64,000 nucleotides of DNA from Streptomyces nigrescens (lineage in GTDB: Bacteria > Actinomycetota > Actinomycetes > Streptomycetales > Streptomycetaceae): assembly GCA_024349765.1 (NCBI GenBank), contig AP026073.1, forward strand, positions 310,001-374,000, read 5' to 3'. Made by a program: the position numbers and the translations under genes. Under the pieces are notes generated by a model. It was not told the origin of the DNA. It did not search any database and saw only the letters and a list, made by a program, of their open reading frames with translations. This document shows positions 34,021-42,324 of the stretch, piece after piece. Each line of letters opens with the position of its first letter. The first letter of the stretch is position 1.

Positions 34021-35204
34021 GCAGCTCCCGGGAGACCGCCCGGGAGCTGCTCACCCGCTGGCCCGTCGTCGACGGCCACAACGACCTGCCGTGGGCGCTG
34101 CGCGAGCAGGTCCGCTACGACCTCGACCGGCGCGACATCGCCACCGACCAGTCCGCCACCCTGCACACCGACCTGCCGCGGCTGCGGGCCGGCGGGGTCG
34201 GCGCGCAGTTCTGGTCGGTGTACGTACGCGCCGACTACGCCGGCGACACCGCGGTCAGCGCCACCCTCGAACAGATCGACGCGGTACGGCAGTTGGTCGC
34301 CCGCTACCCCGACGCGCTGCGCCTGGCACACACCGCCGACGACATCGAGGCGGCCCGCGCCGAGGGCCGGATCGCCTCCCTGATGGGCGCCGAGGGCGGC
34401 CACTCCATCAACAACTCGCTCGCCACCCTGCGCACCCTGCACCAACTGGGCGTGCGCTACATGACGCTCACCCACAACGACACCATCGACTGGGCGGACT
34501 CGGCGACCGACGAGCCGCGCCACGACGGCCTGTCCGCCTTCGGCGAGGAGGTCGTCCGGGAGATGAACCGCTGCGGGATGCTGGTCGACCTCTCGCACGT
34601 CTCCGCGGACACCATGCGCGACGCCCTGCGGGTCAGCACCGCGCCGGTGATCTTCTCGCACTCCTCCGCGCGGGCCGTCTGCGACCACCCGCGCAACGTC
34701 CCCGACGACGTGCTGGCCCAGCTGCCCGCCAACGGCGGCATCGCGATGGCCACCTTCGTGCCGAAGTTCGTGCTGCCCGAGGCGGTGGAGTGGACGCGGC
34801 GGGCCGACGAGAACATGCGCGCCCACGGCCTGCACCACCTCGACACCACGGAGGAGGGCATGGCGGTCCACCGGGCCTTCGAGGCCGCCAACCCGCGGCC
34901 GAGGGCCACCGCGGCGACCGTCGCCGACCACCTCGACCACATGCGCGAGGTCGCCGGCGTCGAGCACATCGGCATCGGCGGCGACTTCGACGGCACCGCC
35001 TTCACCCCCGACGACCTGGCGGACGTCGCGGGCTACCCGAACCTGATCGCCGAACTGCTGGACCGCAACTGGTCCGAGGCCGACCTGGCCAAGCTGACCT
35101 GGCAGAACGCGGTCCGCACGCTGCGCGCCGCGGAGGACGTGGCGCGCGCCGAGCGGCAGCGGCGCGGCCCGTCCCACGCGACGATCGGGCAACTGGACGG
35201 CTGA
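34017..35204 (+). CDS. Membrane dipeptidase (M19 family)
   Basis: 395 residues from GTG 34017, overlapping the purE stop. M19 zinc motifs are [65 protein letters not shown] and [11 protein letters not shown]. It hydrolyses dipeptides, and possibly beta-lactam or D-amino-acid dipeptides. No signal peptide is present, so it is probably cytoplasmic. It is the third gene of the purK-purE unit. Confidence 0.93.
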   Translation: MSSSRETARELLTRWPVVDGHNDLPWALREQVRYDLDRRDIATDQSATLHTDLPRLRAGGVGAQFWSVYVRADYAGDTAVSATLEQIDAVRQLVARYPDALRLAHTADDIEAARAEGRIASLMGAEGGHSINNSLATLRTLHQLGVRYMTLTHNDTIDWADSATDEPRHDGLSAFGEEVVREMNRCGMLVDLSHVSADTMRDALRVSTAPVIFSHSSARAVCDHPRNVPDDVLAQLPANGGIAMATFVPKFVLPEAVEWTRRADENMRAHGLHHLDTTEEGMAVHRAFEAANPRPRATAATVADHLDHMREVAGVEHIGIGGDFDGTAFTPDDLADVAGYPNLIAELLDRNWSEADLAKLTWQNAVRTLRAAEDVARAERQRRGPSHATIGQLDG

Positions 35205-35213
35205 CCGCGGCCG

Positions 35214-35582
35214 TTACTTGAGGCAGAGGCAGAAGGGGTGCCCGGCGGGGTCGAGATAGACCCGGAAGTCGCGCACCCCTTCGTCGTGCTGCACGAGCTT
35301 CGCGCCCAGCCCGACGACCTTGCGCTCGGCCTCGTCGATGTCCGCCCGGGCCACGTCGAAGTCCAGGTGGAGCTGCTGCGGCACGTCCTGGCCCGGCCAC
35401 TGCGGCGGCCGGTAGCCGCTCTCCACCCGCTGGAAGGCCAACGTGCGCCCGTTCGGCCCGGCGACCTCGATCCAGTCGTCGTCCGCGCCCTCCGTCACCC
35501 GCCAGCCGAGCATCTGCGCGTAGAACTCCGCGAGCGCGGCGTGGTCGGGACAGTCCAGCACGGTGACACCGAGCGTGATCAT
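35214..35582 (-). CDS. VOC (glyoxalase/bleomycin-resistance fold) protein
   Basis: 122 residues from ATG 35582, preceded by GGAGGTAAC. It has two babab modules of the vicinal-oxygen-chelate fold (LGVTVLDCPDHAALAEFYAQML; LHLDFDVARADIDEAE; VYLDPAGHPFCLCLK). The substrate is unknown. It is divergent from the CGNR regulator and shares its promoter region, so that protein may control it. Confidence 0.85.
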   Translation of the reverse strand: MITLGVTVLDCPDHAALAEFYAQMLGWRVTEGADDDWIEVAGPNGRTLAFQRVESGYRPPQWPGQDVPQQLHLDFDVARADIDEAERKVVGLGAKLVQHDEGVRDFRVYLDPAGHPFCLCLK

Positions 35583-35608
35583 GACGTTACCTCCATGCGC
35601 GTCCAACC

Positions 35609-35655
35609 GGTAACTTCGTTACTGCATGATGGCAGCTATCGGTAACATTGCAAGG
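35609..35655. promoter_or_regulatory. Divergent promoter with GTAAC palindrome; leaderless start candidate
   Basis: For the rightward gene, TTACTG (35619-35624), an 18-bp spacer and TAACAT (35643-35648) put the transcription start at about the GTG codon 35655. GTAAC-TTC-GTTAC overlaps the -35 box, and GGTAAC recurs at 35641-35646, suggesting an operator shared with the VOC gene. Confidence 0.5.
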
Positions 35656-36200
35656 TGGCATCCCGAACGGCCCCGGATTCCCTGCTCCTCGTACAGGACC
35701 TGGTGAACACCCTCGACATCGAGACCGGCGCGGACACGCTGTGCGCGGACGGCGGTCCGCGCGCCTTCCTGCGCGACCACGGGCTCCCCGAACTCGCCCT
35801 GGACGACGACGAGTTGACCGGCCTCCAGCAGCTACGAGAGGCACTGCGCGCGGCCTTCCTGGCCCACACCGAGGGCAGCCCACTCCCCACTCCGGCCGCC
35901 CGCACGCTGAACCGGCTGCTGGCCGAAGCACCCCTGGTGCTGGCCGTGGCCGAAGACGGCCACCCCGCGCTCCGCCCCGCCGACGGCCTCCGGGGCACCG
36001 CCCACCTCACCGCCCACATCGCCGCCGCCATGGCGACCGCGGTCGCCGACGGTACCTGGACCCGCCTCAAGGCCTGCGAGGCCCACGACTGCCGCTGGGC
36101 CTTCTACGACCGCAGCCCGGCCGCCCGCGGCCGCTGGTGCACGATGGCGGTCTGCGGGAGTCGGGCGAAGATGCGGACTTATCGCGCGAAGCGCGTGTAG
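35655..36200 (+). CDS. CGNR zinc-finger (ABATE domain) regulator
   Basis: 181 residues from GTG 35655. The N-terminal ABATE stress-response domain (VQDLVNTLDIETGADTL onward) is followed by a C-terminal zinc finger: CEAHDCRWAFYDRSP, then GRWCTMAVCGSRAKMRTYR, where the usual CGNR reads CGSR. Such proteins are putative transcriptional regulators. No ribosome binding site is visible and a promoter sits immediately upstream, so the mRNA may be leaderless. It is convergent with the UDP-sugar dehydrogenase gene across repeat copy C. Confidence 0.85.
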   Translation: MASRTAPDSLLLVQDLVNTLDIETGADTLCADGGPRAFLRDHGLPELALDDDELTGLQQLREALRAAFLAHTEGSPLPTPAARTLNRLLAEAPLVLAVAEDGHPALRPADGLRGTAHLTAHIAAAMATAVADGTWTRLKACEAHDCRWAFYDRSPAARGRWCTMAVCGSRAKMRTYRAKRV

Positions 36201-36208
36201 CGCTGATC

Positions 36209-36498
36209 CCCACGTACTTGGCTGTCCCGCCGTGGGTCGTCTCGCCGTGGCGCCTGCGGCGGGCTGGGTGGTTGTTGGGTGCGGTGGCGGGCCTCCGGGG
36301 CCGGTTGTGTGGACTGCTGACGCTTTACGTCCACACAACCGGCCCCTCCGGTCCGCCCCCTCCCGTGGGGGGGAAGTTGAGGCCGGTGGGGGTGCAGGTA
36401 ACGCCTACGGGCGCGCAGGTATCGGGTCAGGGCCGCCCCCGACCAGCTTGGAAACTCCCACTCACGGGAGGGGTGGACCGGAGGACGAAGTCTGAGGG
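36209..36498. repeat. Large palindromic intergenic repeat, copy C (right arm truncated)
   Basis: Begins CCCACGTACTTGGC at 36209, 8 bp after the CGNR stop, in the same orientation as copy B. The invariant hairpin occupies 36297-36346, with the loop TGCTGACGCTTTAC at 36315-36328. The right half stops after GGACCGGAGGACGAAGTCTG, and the outer GTACGTGGG module is missing. The dehydrogenase stop codon follows at 36502-36504. Confidence 0.88.
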
Positions 36499-36501
36499 AG
36501 G

Positions 36502-37842
36502 TTAAGCCCGAGGCCGCCCCAGCGCTCGGTAGGTCCAGCCTGCCTTGCGCCAGAGTTGGGGGTCGAGGGCGTTGCGGCCGTCCAGGATGCGGCGTTCGGC
36601 GGTGACCTCGGCCAGTGCTGCCGGGTCCAGCTCGCGGAACTCGCGCCACTCCGTCAGGTGCAGCACCACGTCCGCGCCGCGCACCGCCTCCAGGGCGGTG
36701 TCCGCGTAGCCCAGCGTCGGGAAGAGCCGGCGGGCGTTCTCCATGCCCTTGGGGTCGTAGACGGTGACCTGGCCGCCCTGGAGGTGGATCTGGCCGGCGA
36801 CGTTGAGCGCGGGGGAGTCCCGTACGTCGTCGGAGTCCGGCTTGAAGGTCGCGCCGAGGACGGCGACCCGCTTGCCGAGGAAGCCGCCGCCCACCGCGTC
36901 CCGGGCCAGCTCGACCATGTGGCCGCGGCGCCGCATGTTGATCGAGTCGATCTCGCGCAGGAAGGTCAGGGCCTGGTCGGCGCCCAGCTCACCGGCGCGG
37001 GCCATGAACGCCCGCAGGTCCTTCGGCAGGCAGCCGCCGCCGAAGCCGATGCCGGCCCGCAGGAACTTCTTGCCGATCCGCTCGTCGTGCCCGATCGCCT
37101 CGGCGAGCTTCACCACGTCGCCGTCGGCCGCCTCGCAGACCTCGGCCATCGCGTTGATGAAGGAGATCTTCGTCGCCAGGAAGGAGTTGGCGGAGGTCTT
37201 CACCAGCTCGGCCGTCGGGTAGTCCATGACGATGAACGGAGAGCCCTCGGCGATCGGCTTGGCGTAGACCTCGCGCAGCAGCTCCTCGGCCTTCTCGCCG
37301 GCCACACCGACGACGATCCGGTCGGGGTGCAGGGTGTCCTGGACGGCGAAGCCCTCGCGCAGGAACTCCGGGTTCCAGGCGAGCTCGGCCGCCGGGCCGG
37401 CCGGGGCGGCGGCCGCCAGCCGCTCGGCGAGCCGGGCCGCGCTGCCCACCGGCACCGTCGACTTGCCGACGACCAGCGTGGGCCGGGTCAGATGCGGCGC
37501 CAGCGCGTCGAAGGCGCTGTCCACGTAACTCATGTCGCAGGCGTACTCGCCGTGCTTCTGCGGGGTGTTCACGCAGACGAAGTGGACGTCGCCGAACGCG
37601 CCGGCCTCCTCGTAGGAGGTGGTGAAGCGCAGCCGCCCGGTGGAGCCCTCGATGCCGGCGACGTGGCGGCGCAGCAGCTCCGCAAGGCCCGGCTCGTACA
37701 TCGGGACCTCGCCGCGCTGCAGCATCTCGATCTTCTCGGGGACCACGTCGAGCCCGAGCACCTCGAAGCCGAGCTCGGCCATGGCTGCGGCGTGGGTGGC
37801 GCCGAGGTAGCCGGTGCCGATCACGGTGATCTTGAGGGCCAT
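36502..37842 (-). CDS. UDP-glucose/GDP-mannose 6-dehydrogenase family protein
   Basis: 446 residues from ATG 37842. The N-terminal NAD site is GTGYLGATHAAAM, the middle domain has AWNPEFLREGFAV, the catalytic Cys is in GIGFGGGCLPKDLRAF, and the C-terminal domain has GATFKPDSDDVRDSPAL. It oxidises a UDP-sugar twice, most likely UDP-glucose to UDP-glucuronate, using two NAD+, for wall or capsular polysaccharide. The substrate is not proven. It ends at repeat copy C. Confidence 0.92.
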   Translation of the reverse strand: MALKITVIGTGYLGATHAAAMAELGFEVLGLDVVPEKIEMLQRGEVPMYEPGLAELLRRHVAGIEGSTGRLRFTTSYEEAGAFGDVHFVCVNTPQKHGEYACDMSYVDSAFDALAPHLTRPTLVVGKSTVPVGSAARLAERLAAAAPAGPAAELAWNPEFLREGFAVQDTLHPDRIVVGVAGEKAEELLREVYAKPIAEGSPFIVMDYPTAELVKTSANSFLATKISFINAMAEVCEAADGDVVKLAEAIGHDERIGKKFLRAGIGFGGGCLPKDLRAFMARAGELGADQALTFLREIDSINMRRRGHMVELARDAVGGGFLGKRVAVLGATFKPDSDDVRDSPALNVAGQIHLQGGQVTVYDPKGMENARRLFPTLGYADTALEAVRGADVVLHLTEWREFRELDPAALAEVTAERRILDGRNALDPQLWRKAGWTYRALGRPRA

Positions 37843-38049
37843 GGGTGCTCCAGACGCATGCTGACGAAAACGGCCGGACCGAGCATAGTCGCGAGGGGAA
37901 TGGCCTACTCCAGTCGCGCGGTGGGCAGGACCGTAACTGTCGGCAACCTCACGTATCCGCAGGCCGGGCCCGGCGCCTAGAATCCGGAGAGGTAAAGGGT
38001 TACTTAACGGTAGTTAGCACTGCCGGAGCTCACAGGGGAGTGAGAGTTA

Positions 38050-39222
38050 GTGGCGGGAACCGCTGATTTCGATCTGTACCGGCCGTCCGAGGAGCACGAC
38101 ATGCTCCGCGAGTCGGTGCGCTCGCTCGCCGAGGCGAAGATCGCGCCGTTCGCCGCCGCGGTGGACGAGGAGGCCCGCTTCCCGCAGGAGGCGCTCGACG
38201 CGCTGGTCGCCAACGACCTGCACGCCGTCCACGTACCGGAGTCCTACGGCGGTGCCGGCGCCGACGCGCTGGCGACCGTCATCGTGATCGAGGAGGTCGC
38301 CCGGGTCTGCGCCTCGTCCTCCCTCATACCTGCCGTCAACAAGCTCGGCTCGCTGCCGGTGATCCTCTCCGGCTCCGAGGAGCTGAAGAAGAAGTACCTC
38401 GGTCCGCTCGCGGGCGGCGACGCGATGTTCTCGTACTGCCTGAGCGAGCCGGACGCCGGTTCCGACGCGGCCGGCATGAAGACCAAGGCCGTCCGCGACG
38501 GCGATGACTACGTCCTCAACGGCGTCAAGCGCTGGATCACCAACGCCGGCGTCAGCGAGTACTACACGGTGATGGCGGTCACCGACCCGGAGAAGCGCTC
38601 CCGGGGCATCTCGGCCTTCGTCGTCGAGAAGGGCGACGAGGGCGTCTCCTTCGGCGCCCCGGAGAAGAAGCTCGGCATCAAGGGCTCCCCGACCCGCGAG
38701 GTCTACCTCGACAACGTCCGCATCCCCGCCGACCGCATGATCGGCGAGGAGGGCACCGGCTTCGCCACGGCCATGAAGACCCTGGACCACACCCGCATCA
38801 CCATCGCGGCCCAGGCGCTCGGCATCGCCCAGGGCGCGCTGGACTACGCCAAGGGCTACGTCCAGGAGCGCAAGCAGTTCGGCAAGCCGATCGGCGACTT
38901 CCAGGGCATCCAGTTCATGCTCGCCGACATGGCGATGAAGCTGGAGGCGGCCCGTCAGCTCACCTACGCCGCGGCGGCCCGCTCCGAGCGGATCTCGGCC
39001 GGCGGCAAGGGCGAGGACCTGACCTTCTTCGGCGCCGCGGCCAAGTGCTACGCCTCGGACGCCGCCATGGAGATCACCACGGACGCGGTCCAGCTGCTCG
39101 GCGGCTACGGCTACACCCGCGACTACCCGCTGGAGCGGATGATGCGGGACGCCAAGATCACCCAGATTTATGAGGGCACGAACCAAGTTCAGCGGATCGT
39201 GATGGCAAGGAACCTTCCCTAG
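38050..39222 (+). CDS. Acyl-CoA dehydrogenase with island-supplied 3' end
   Basis: 390 residues from GTG 38050. Acyl-CoA dehydrogenase motifs are YCLSEPDAGSDAAGMKT, KRWITNAGVSEYYTVMAV, GIKGSPTREV, QFGKPIGDFQGIQFMLADM and a C-terminal GGYGYTRDYPLERMMRDAKI. It is a flavoprotein of fatty-acid beta-oxidation. The last 18 codons, including catalytic Glu375 in IYEGTN, use atypical codons (ATT TAT, CAA GTT, AGG, CTT). They match the sequence at 47004-47063 at the protein level, so the native gene end was displaced by the island. The protein remains full length, ending RNLP rather than RNLPQ. Confidence 0.93.
   Translation: MAGTADFDLYRPSEEHDMLRESVRSLAEAKIAPFAAAVDEEARFPQEALDALVANDLHAVHVPESYGGAGADALATVIVIEEVARVCASSSLIPAVNKLGSLPVILSGSEELKKKYLGPLAGGDAMFSYCLSEPDAGSDAAGMKTKAVRDGDDYVLNGVKRWITNAGVSEYYTVMAVTDPEKRSRGISAFVVEKGDEGVSFGAPEKKLGIKGSPTREVYLDNVRIPADRMIGEEGTGFATAMKTLDHTRITIAAQALGIAQGALDYAKGYVQERKQFGKPIGDFQGIQFMLADMAMKLEAARQLTYAAAARSERISAGGKGEDLTFFGAAAKCYASDAAMEITTDAVQLLGGYGYTRDYPLERMMRDAKITQIYEGTNQVQRIVMARNLP
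39163..39222 (+). repeat. attL: integrated gene end
   Basis: CAG followed by 18 codons and TAG, encoding IYEGTNQVQRIVMARNLP. About 10 of 54 bases differ from the right-end copy at 47004-47057, all at synonymous positions. The longest identical runs are ATCGTGATGGC (39196-39206) and GAGGGCAC (39172-39179). Confidence 0.85.
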
Positions 39223-39421
39223 CAGGGTTTTTGCAGGTCAGAAGCTGTTTCGACGGCCCGGCGAGTCAGTCACGGCTTCCTGTCCGTTGCGGCCCGATCA
39301 GGCCCGTTCCTGGGCGTCATGCTGGGGAAATCCTGGGTAGACGCCTGGCTGGAAACGGCCTCTGACCTGCGTAAACAGCACAGCCCCCGGCGCGTGGCCG
39401 GGGGCTGTTGTCGTAGGTGGT
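39223..39421. promoter_or_regulatory. Left-end arm region with integrase terminator
   Basis: Non-coding between attL and the integrase stop. It has GCAGGTCA at 39233-39240 and TGACCTGC at 39363-39370, matching sites at the right end, as arm-type integrase or Xis sites would. GGGGAAATCCTGGG near 39323 resembles GGGGAAATGCTGGG near 46929. A hairpin ACAGCCCCCGG (39380-39390) with CCGGGGGCTGT (39398-39408) and a 7-nt loop can terminate the integrase transcript. Confidence 0.6.
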
Positions 39422-40597
39422 TCAGGCGACCTCTGATGCCTCCGTGGGATCGTCAGCGCCGGGCGTCAACATCGTTGCGATGGCGGCCCGGCCGCGCTGC
39501 TCGGCCCCTTCGAAGATGTAGTGGTAGTGCTCCCTCAGCACGTCCGTACTGCTGTGGCCCATCCAGTCGGCCACATCGTTCTCGGGGACTCCGGCGTACA
39601 GCAGCCGCGACCCGTAGTAGTGCCGGAGTGAGTGCGTCTTGCAGTACTTCACCTGTCCCTTCCCCAGAGCCTCCATCCAGATCTTCGGGTAGAAGTACGA
39701 CGCGTAGAGGTATCCAGTCCGCGTCACGTTGGGGAAGAGAAGCCGCTCAGGCCCCCATACGCCGTGGTTCTTGATGTGCCGCCGAAGCTCGAAGGCGACG
39801 TTCGGCGGGAGGGGGACGGTACGCCCTGGCTCGCCTTCGTCACGAGCCTTGATGTGCCGACGCTGGATCGCGCTGTTCTTCCCCGACTCGGTGTCTCCGT
39901 CCTCCGCAATCTGGAAGTCGACCCGAAGCGTCTCGGCCTTGAAGTCGATCTGATCGCGGGACACCGCCATGGCCTCACCCAGCCGCAGGCCGCATCCAGC
40001 CATGAGCCAGAGCATCGCGCGGTAACGCGGTGGGGCTGCATCCAGCATCGCCAGTACTTCCCGCGTCGTGAGCCGTCGAGCGGTGCTCTTGTGCTCCCGG
40101 ATCTCCTTGGCGCGACTGCCCGCGCCCTTGACCTCCTTGCATGGGTTCCGGCCGATGATCTCGTTGGCGACAGCCCAGTCCATCATCCCGGAGAAGAACG
40201 AGAACCGCTGACGCCGAGTCCGGGCGGACAGCTTCCGATCCTGCTCCATCCACAAGAGCCACTGCTCAACGTCAGCGATCTTCAGGGACACGATGGAACG
40301 GGCCTTGAAGAACGGCTCAATGGTCGTGTTGAGGATCGACCGGTACTGCTTCTTGGTGCTGTTCTCCAGCTTCCTCTGATTCGTCCACTGCTCCCATACC
40401 GCCGTCACCGGCTGCTTGCCCAACCGGTCGTCCAGGTAGGTCCCGGCGTCGAGTTCCTGCTCCTTGCGCTTGCGCTGGTCATCAGCCCGCTTCTTGGTCT
40501 CGAACGTCTTCTGCCGCTGCTTGCCGTCCGGGTCGTACCAGAACGTCGTCCACTTCTTCGGGTCGTCCTTCGACCGCGCAACCCAAGCTCTAGCCAC
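39422..40597 (-). CDS. int: Tyrosine recombinase/integrase of the island
   Basis: 391 residues from GTG 40597; the frame is open to 40705 but AAAGG lies before 40597. The N-terminal part includes TTFWYDPDGKQRQKTFETKK, an AP2-like arm-binding segment. A SAM-like core-binding domain with STKKQYRSILNTTIEPFF follows. The catalytic domain has Arg in CGLRLGEAMAVS, HxxR in THSLRHYYGSRLL, ADWMGHSSTDVL and the nucleophile Tyr in LREHYHYIF. It catalyses integration at the dehydrogenase 3' end. Its position at the left end, reading toward att, is usual for such elements. Confidence 0.94.
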   Translation of the reverse strand: MARAWVARSKDDPKKWTTFWYDPDGKQRQKTFETKKRADDQRKRKEQELDAGTYLDDRLGKQPVTAVWEQWTNQRKLENSTKKQYRSILNTTIEPFFKARSIVSLKIADVEQWLLWMEQDRKLSARTRRQRFSFFSGMMDWAVANEIIGRNPCKEVKGAGSRAKEIREHKSTARRLTTREVLAMLDAAPPRYRAMLWLMAGCGLRLGEAMAVSRDQIDFKAETLRVDFQIAEDGDTESGKNSAIQRRHIKARDEGEPGRTVPLPPNVAFELRRHIKNHGVWGPERLLFPNVTRTGYLYASYFYPKIWMEALGKGQVKYCKTHSLRHYYGSRLLYAGVPENDVADWMGHSSTDVLREHYHYIFEGAEQRGRAAIATMLTPGADDPTEASEVA

Positions 40598-40728
40598 GGA
40601 GGTGCTGGCCTTTCTGTTCAAGGGGAGTGCTCGACCGGTGCGCCGGGAGCATCTGACCTCAGACTGAACTTGGCCACCCTGAGTTGTCAACCCTGGGTGG
40701 GTCACTCAGAGTGGTGTATGGTGAGGGT

Positions 40729-41271
40729 ATGCGAGCAGATGAGAGCGGCTTTGAGATCGAGCAGCAGCAAGGGGGGTGGACGGTCCGGATGTGGTGGCCC
40801 GTGGGGACTGTGACGGGTGGCCCCCAGCGCATCACCATCGAGCCGGCTGCCGATGCGCCCGAACGTGACGTGGCACGGGGCATCTCCACGACCGTGCTGC
40901 GCAGGCTCGACCTCGCGGCGGCTTTGAACCTTGCCAAGATGGCGCCGGAGGCCCAGAGCACTCTTGAAAACACGGCCAAGAAGCTGAGCGAGTCTGGTGA
41001 GGCGGCGGGGCTTCTGCTGGCCAATGAAGGGGTCTCGGAGAGGTACTTGGTTTTGCTCGCGGCTACTTATAAGGCCCTGGCGGACACAGGGGCTGTGGCC
41101 CCCGTGCGACATCTGGCGCGGCTCATCGGCCGTCAGCCAGAGACCATCAAGGACCACTTGAAGAAGACACGGCGCGAGGGCTACCTCAGCACCGTCGCAG
41201 GAAAGGCCGGAGGGGAGCTGACTGAGAAGGCATTGGCGATCTTGAAGTGCATGCCGTCTGCGGAAGCGTAG
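40729..41271 (+). CDS. Island HTH-type protein divergent from integrase
   Basis: 180 residues from ATG 40729, preceded by GGTGAGGG. The N-terminal half (ESGFEIEQQQGGWTVRMWW) is not recognised. The C-terminal part reads VAPVRHLARLIGRQPETIKDHLKKTRREGYLS, a convincing helix-turn-helix with a following wing. It is the kind of protein often found next to integrases in actinobacterial integrative elements and may control int or downstream genes. The 131-bp gap to int holds TTGTCA (40684-40689) and an inverted repeat CTGAGT/ACTCAG around 40679-40709. Confidence 0.72.
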   Translation: MRADESGFEIEQQQGGWTVRMWWPVGTVTGGPQRITIEPAADAPERDVARGISTTVLRRLDLAAALNLAKMAPEAQSTLENTAKKLSESGEAAGLLLANEGVSERYLVLLAATYKALADTGAVAPVRHLARLIGRQPETIKDHLKKTRREGYLSTVAGKAGGELTEKALAILKCMPSAEA

Positions 41272-41351
41272 CCTGCACGGCCCAAATTCCTAATCCCGCA
41301 TCGCAATGGCCCCCGAGATGACTCGGGGGCTTTCTTTGTCTGGAGAGTTGA

Positions 41352-41522
41352 TTGACCAAGCTGATGACTGTTGGCGACGTGGCCGAGTACCTGAACAAGC
41401 CTCGGTCGTGGGTGTATGAGAACTGGAGAAACGAGAAGATCCCGTTCAGGAAGGTAGGGCAGTCGCTTCGATGCCGTCCTGCCGATCTGGACTGCTGGCT
41501 GGACGACCGGGAGGCCATGTGA
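41352..41522 (+). CDS. Small AlpA/MerR-type HTH protein, excisionase candidate
   Basis: 56 residues from TTG 41352 (GGAGAG is 4 bp upstream); ATG 41364 is an in-frame alternative. The peptide contains LMTVGDVAEYLNKPRSWVYE, then FRKVGQSLRCRPADLDCWL, the standard winged HTH of excisionase/AlpA-like proteins that bind att DNA. It lies in the integrase region, and its stop overlaps the next start by one base (ATGTGATG). Together with int it would form the recombination module. Confidence 0.8.
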   Translation: MTKLMTVGDVAEYLNKPRSWVYENWRNEKIPFRKVGQSLRCRPADLDCWLDDREAM

Positions 41523-41994
41523 TGCGCCAGAAGACTCCAGACAGCGACTCTTGGGCTGTCGACCCCTTCGACCCTTTCGGTGGCGAGGCTCCGTGGGAAA
41601 TGCAACGTCGTCAGGATGGGGAGGAGCGCTCCAGGGAGGCGGGAGACGGTTCTCTTCACCGTCCGTCCCCGCCGGCCAGCGCGGAGCGCGAAGACAGGTG
41701 GGAGGACATGACGACGCGCCACTACGACTTCATCGGGCATGTGCTGGCCTCAGACCTGCCTCACGCGAACCGCACCTTGGCCACCGCCGTTGCCCTGCAC
41801 TGCGGGCCGAACAGTCACGGTTGTTCAGCCTCGGTCGGCACCCTCGCGGATGAAACGAGGATGACCGTCGCGACGTACGGAAGCGGCTCAGACTCCTTGA
41901 GGAGAAGAAGTTGATCCGCCACGACGGTTGGACAACTCCAAAGGCCGGGGCCACCTCCGGCACCAAGGTCTATCGGATCGGCAGACCCAAGTAA
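41522..41994 (+). pseudogene. Winged-helix (HTH_36-like) protein interrupted by a frameshift
   Basis: ATG 41522 opens a frame that stops at 41914 (130 residues). Up to LADETRMTV it reads as a winged-helix DNA-binding protein (HYDFIGHVLASDLPHANRTL, CSASVGTLADE). After codon 41867 the sense continues in another frame (from GAC 41872): DVRKRLRLLEEKKLIRHDGW, on to YRIGRPK and TAA 41992-41994. One missing base near GTCGCGACG explains this. HTH_36-type domains are common in replication and regulatory proteins of mobile elements. Either the gene is inactivated or the base loss is a sequencing error. Confidence 0.75.
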
Positions 41995-42017
41995 GCCGGG
42001 GCTTCCCGCTCGATAGG

Positions 42018-42125
42018 TAGGGGTCTTTTACCCTCTTGGGTAGGGGTGTTCGAGCCCCTTGGATAGGGGGAGGTCACCCCTCCAAACATTTCATTGAACA
42101 TCCAATACAACATCTAATAGAACAT
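42018..42125. repeat. Iteron-like region: 23-bp and 12-bp phased repeats
   Basis: TAGGGGT/TAGGGGG starts at 42018, 42041 and 42064, exactly 23 bp apart, within units sharing TAGGGGTnTT...CC...CTTGG. An AT-rich stretch follows in which AACAT recurs at 42085, 42097, 42109 and 42121, exactly 12 bp apart. The layout of GC-rich iterons beside an AT-rich 12-mer array resembles plasmid origins. It directly follows the winged-helix gene. Confidence 0.75.
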
Positions 42126-42163
42126 GCCCGCCCCATCAGAGGGGCGGGCTGTTGTTTCTTTCT
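42126..42163 (+). terminator. Rho-independent-type terminator
   Basis: GCCCGCCCC (42126-42134), loop ATCAGA, GGGGCGGGC (42141-42149), then TGTTGTTTCTTTCT. The stem plus T-rich tract is unusually canonical for this genome. It would end the rightward 40729-41994 transcript. Confidence 0.8.
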
Positions 42164-42167
42164 GGCG

Positions 42168-42245
42168 GAGACTCTTGGGAGTCTCGACCAGCCAAGGAAA
42201 GTAGAGTTAGGCAACCGGTTGCCAACGAGACTCAGGGGAGTCTCG
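42168..42245. promoter_or_regulatory. Three clustered inverted repeats
   Basis: GAGACT-CTTGGG-AGTCTC (42168-42185), the perfect palindrome GGCAACCGGTTGCC (42210-42223) and CGAGACT-CAGGGG-AGTCTCG (42226-42245). The outer two share the AGACT/AGTCT arms. They are candidate operator or structured-RNA elements between the terminator and the small membrane-protein gene. The rest of the 41995-42324 gap is the iteron region. Confidence 0.55.
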
Positions 42246-42324
42246 TACCAACTGGCGAGGGAGCGCGCGCCCATGGCATGTGCCCCCGCTAGCCGTGTAC
42301 AACTGCCCCGTCGTTATCGGCGGG

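Noticed and set aside
39166-39222. tRNA gene as the island attachment site
   Set aside because: No tRNA-like sequence is present; the duplicated segment is coding sequence for an acyl-CoA dehydrogenase C-terminus.
42018-42125. CRISPR array
   Set aside because: Repeat units are 23 and 12 bp with no longer identical repeats and variable spacers, and there are no cas genes.
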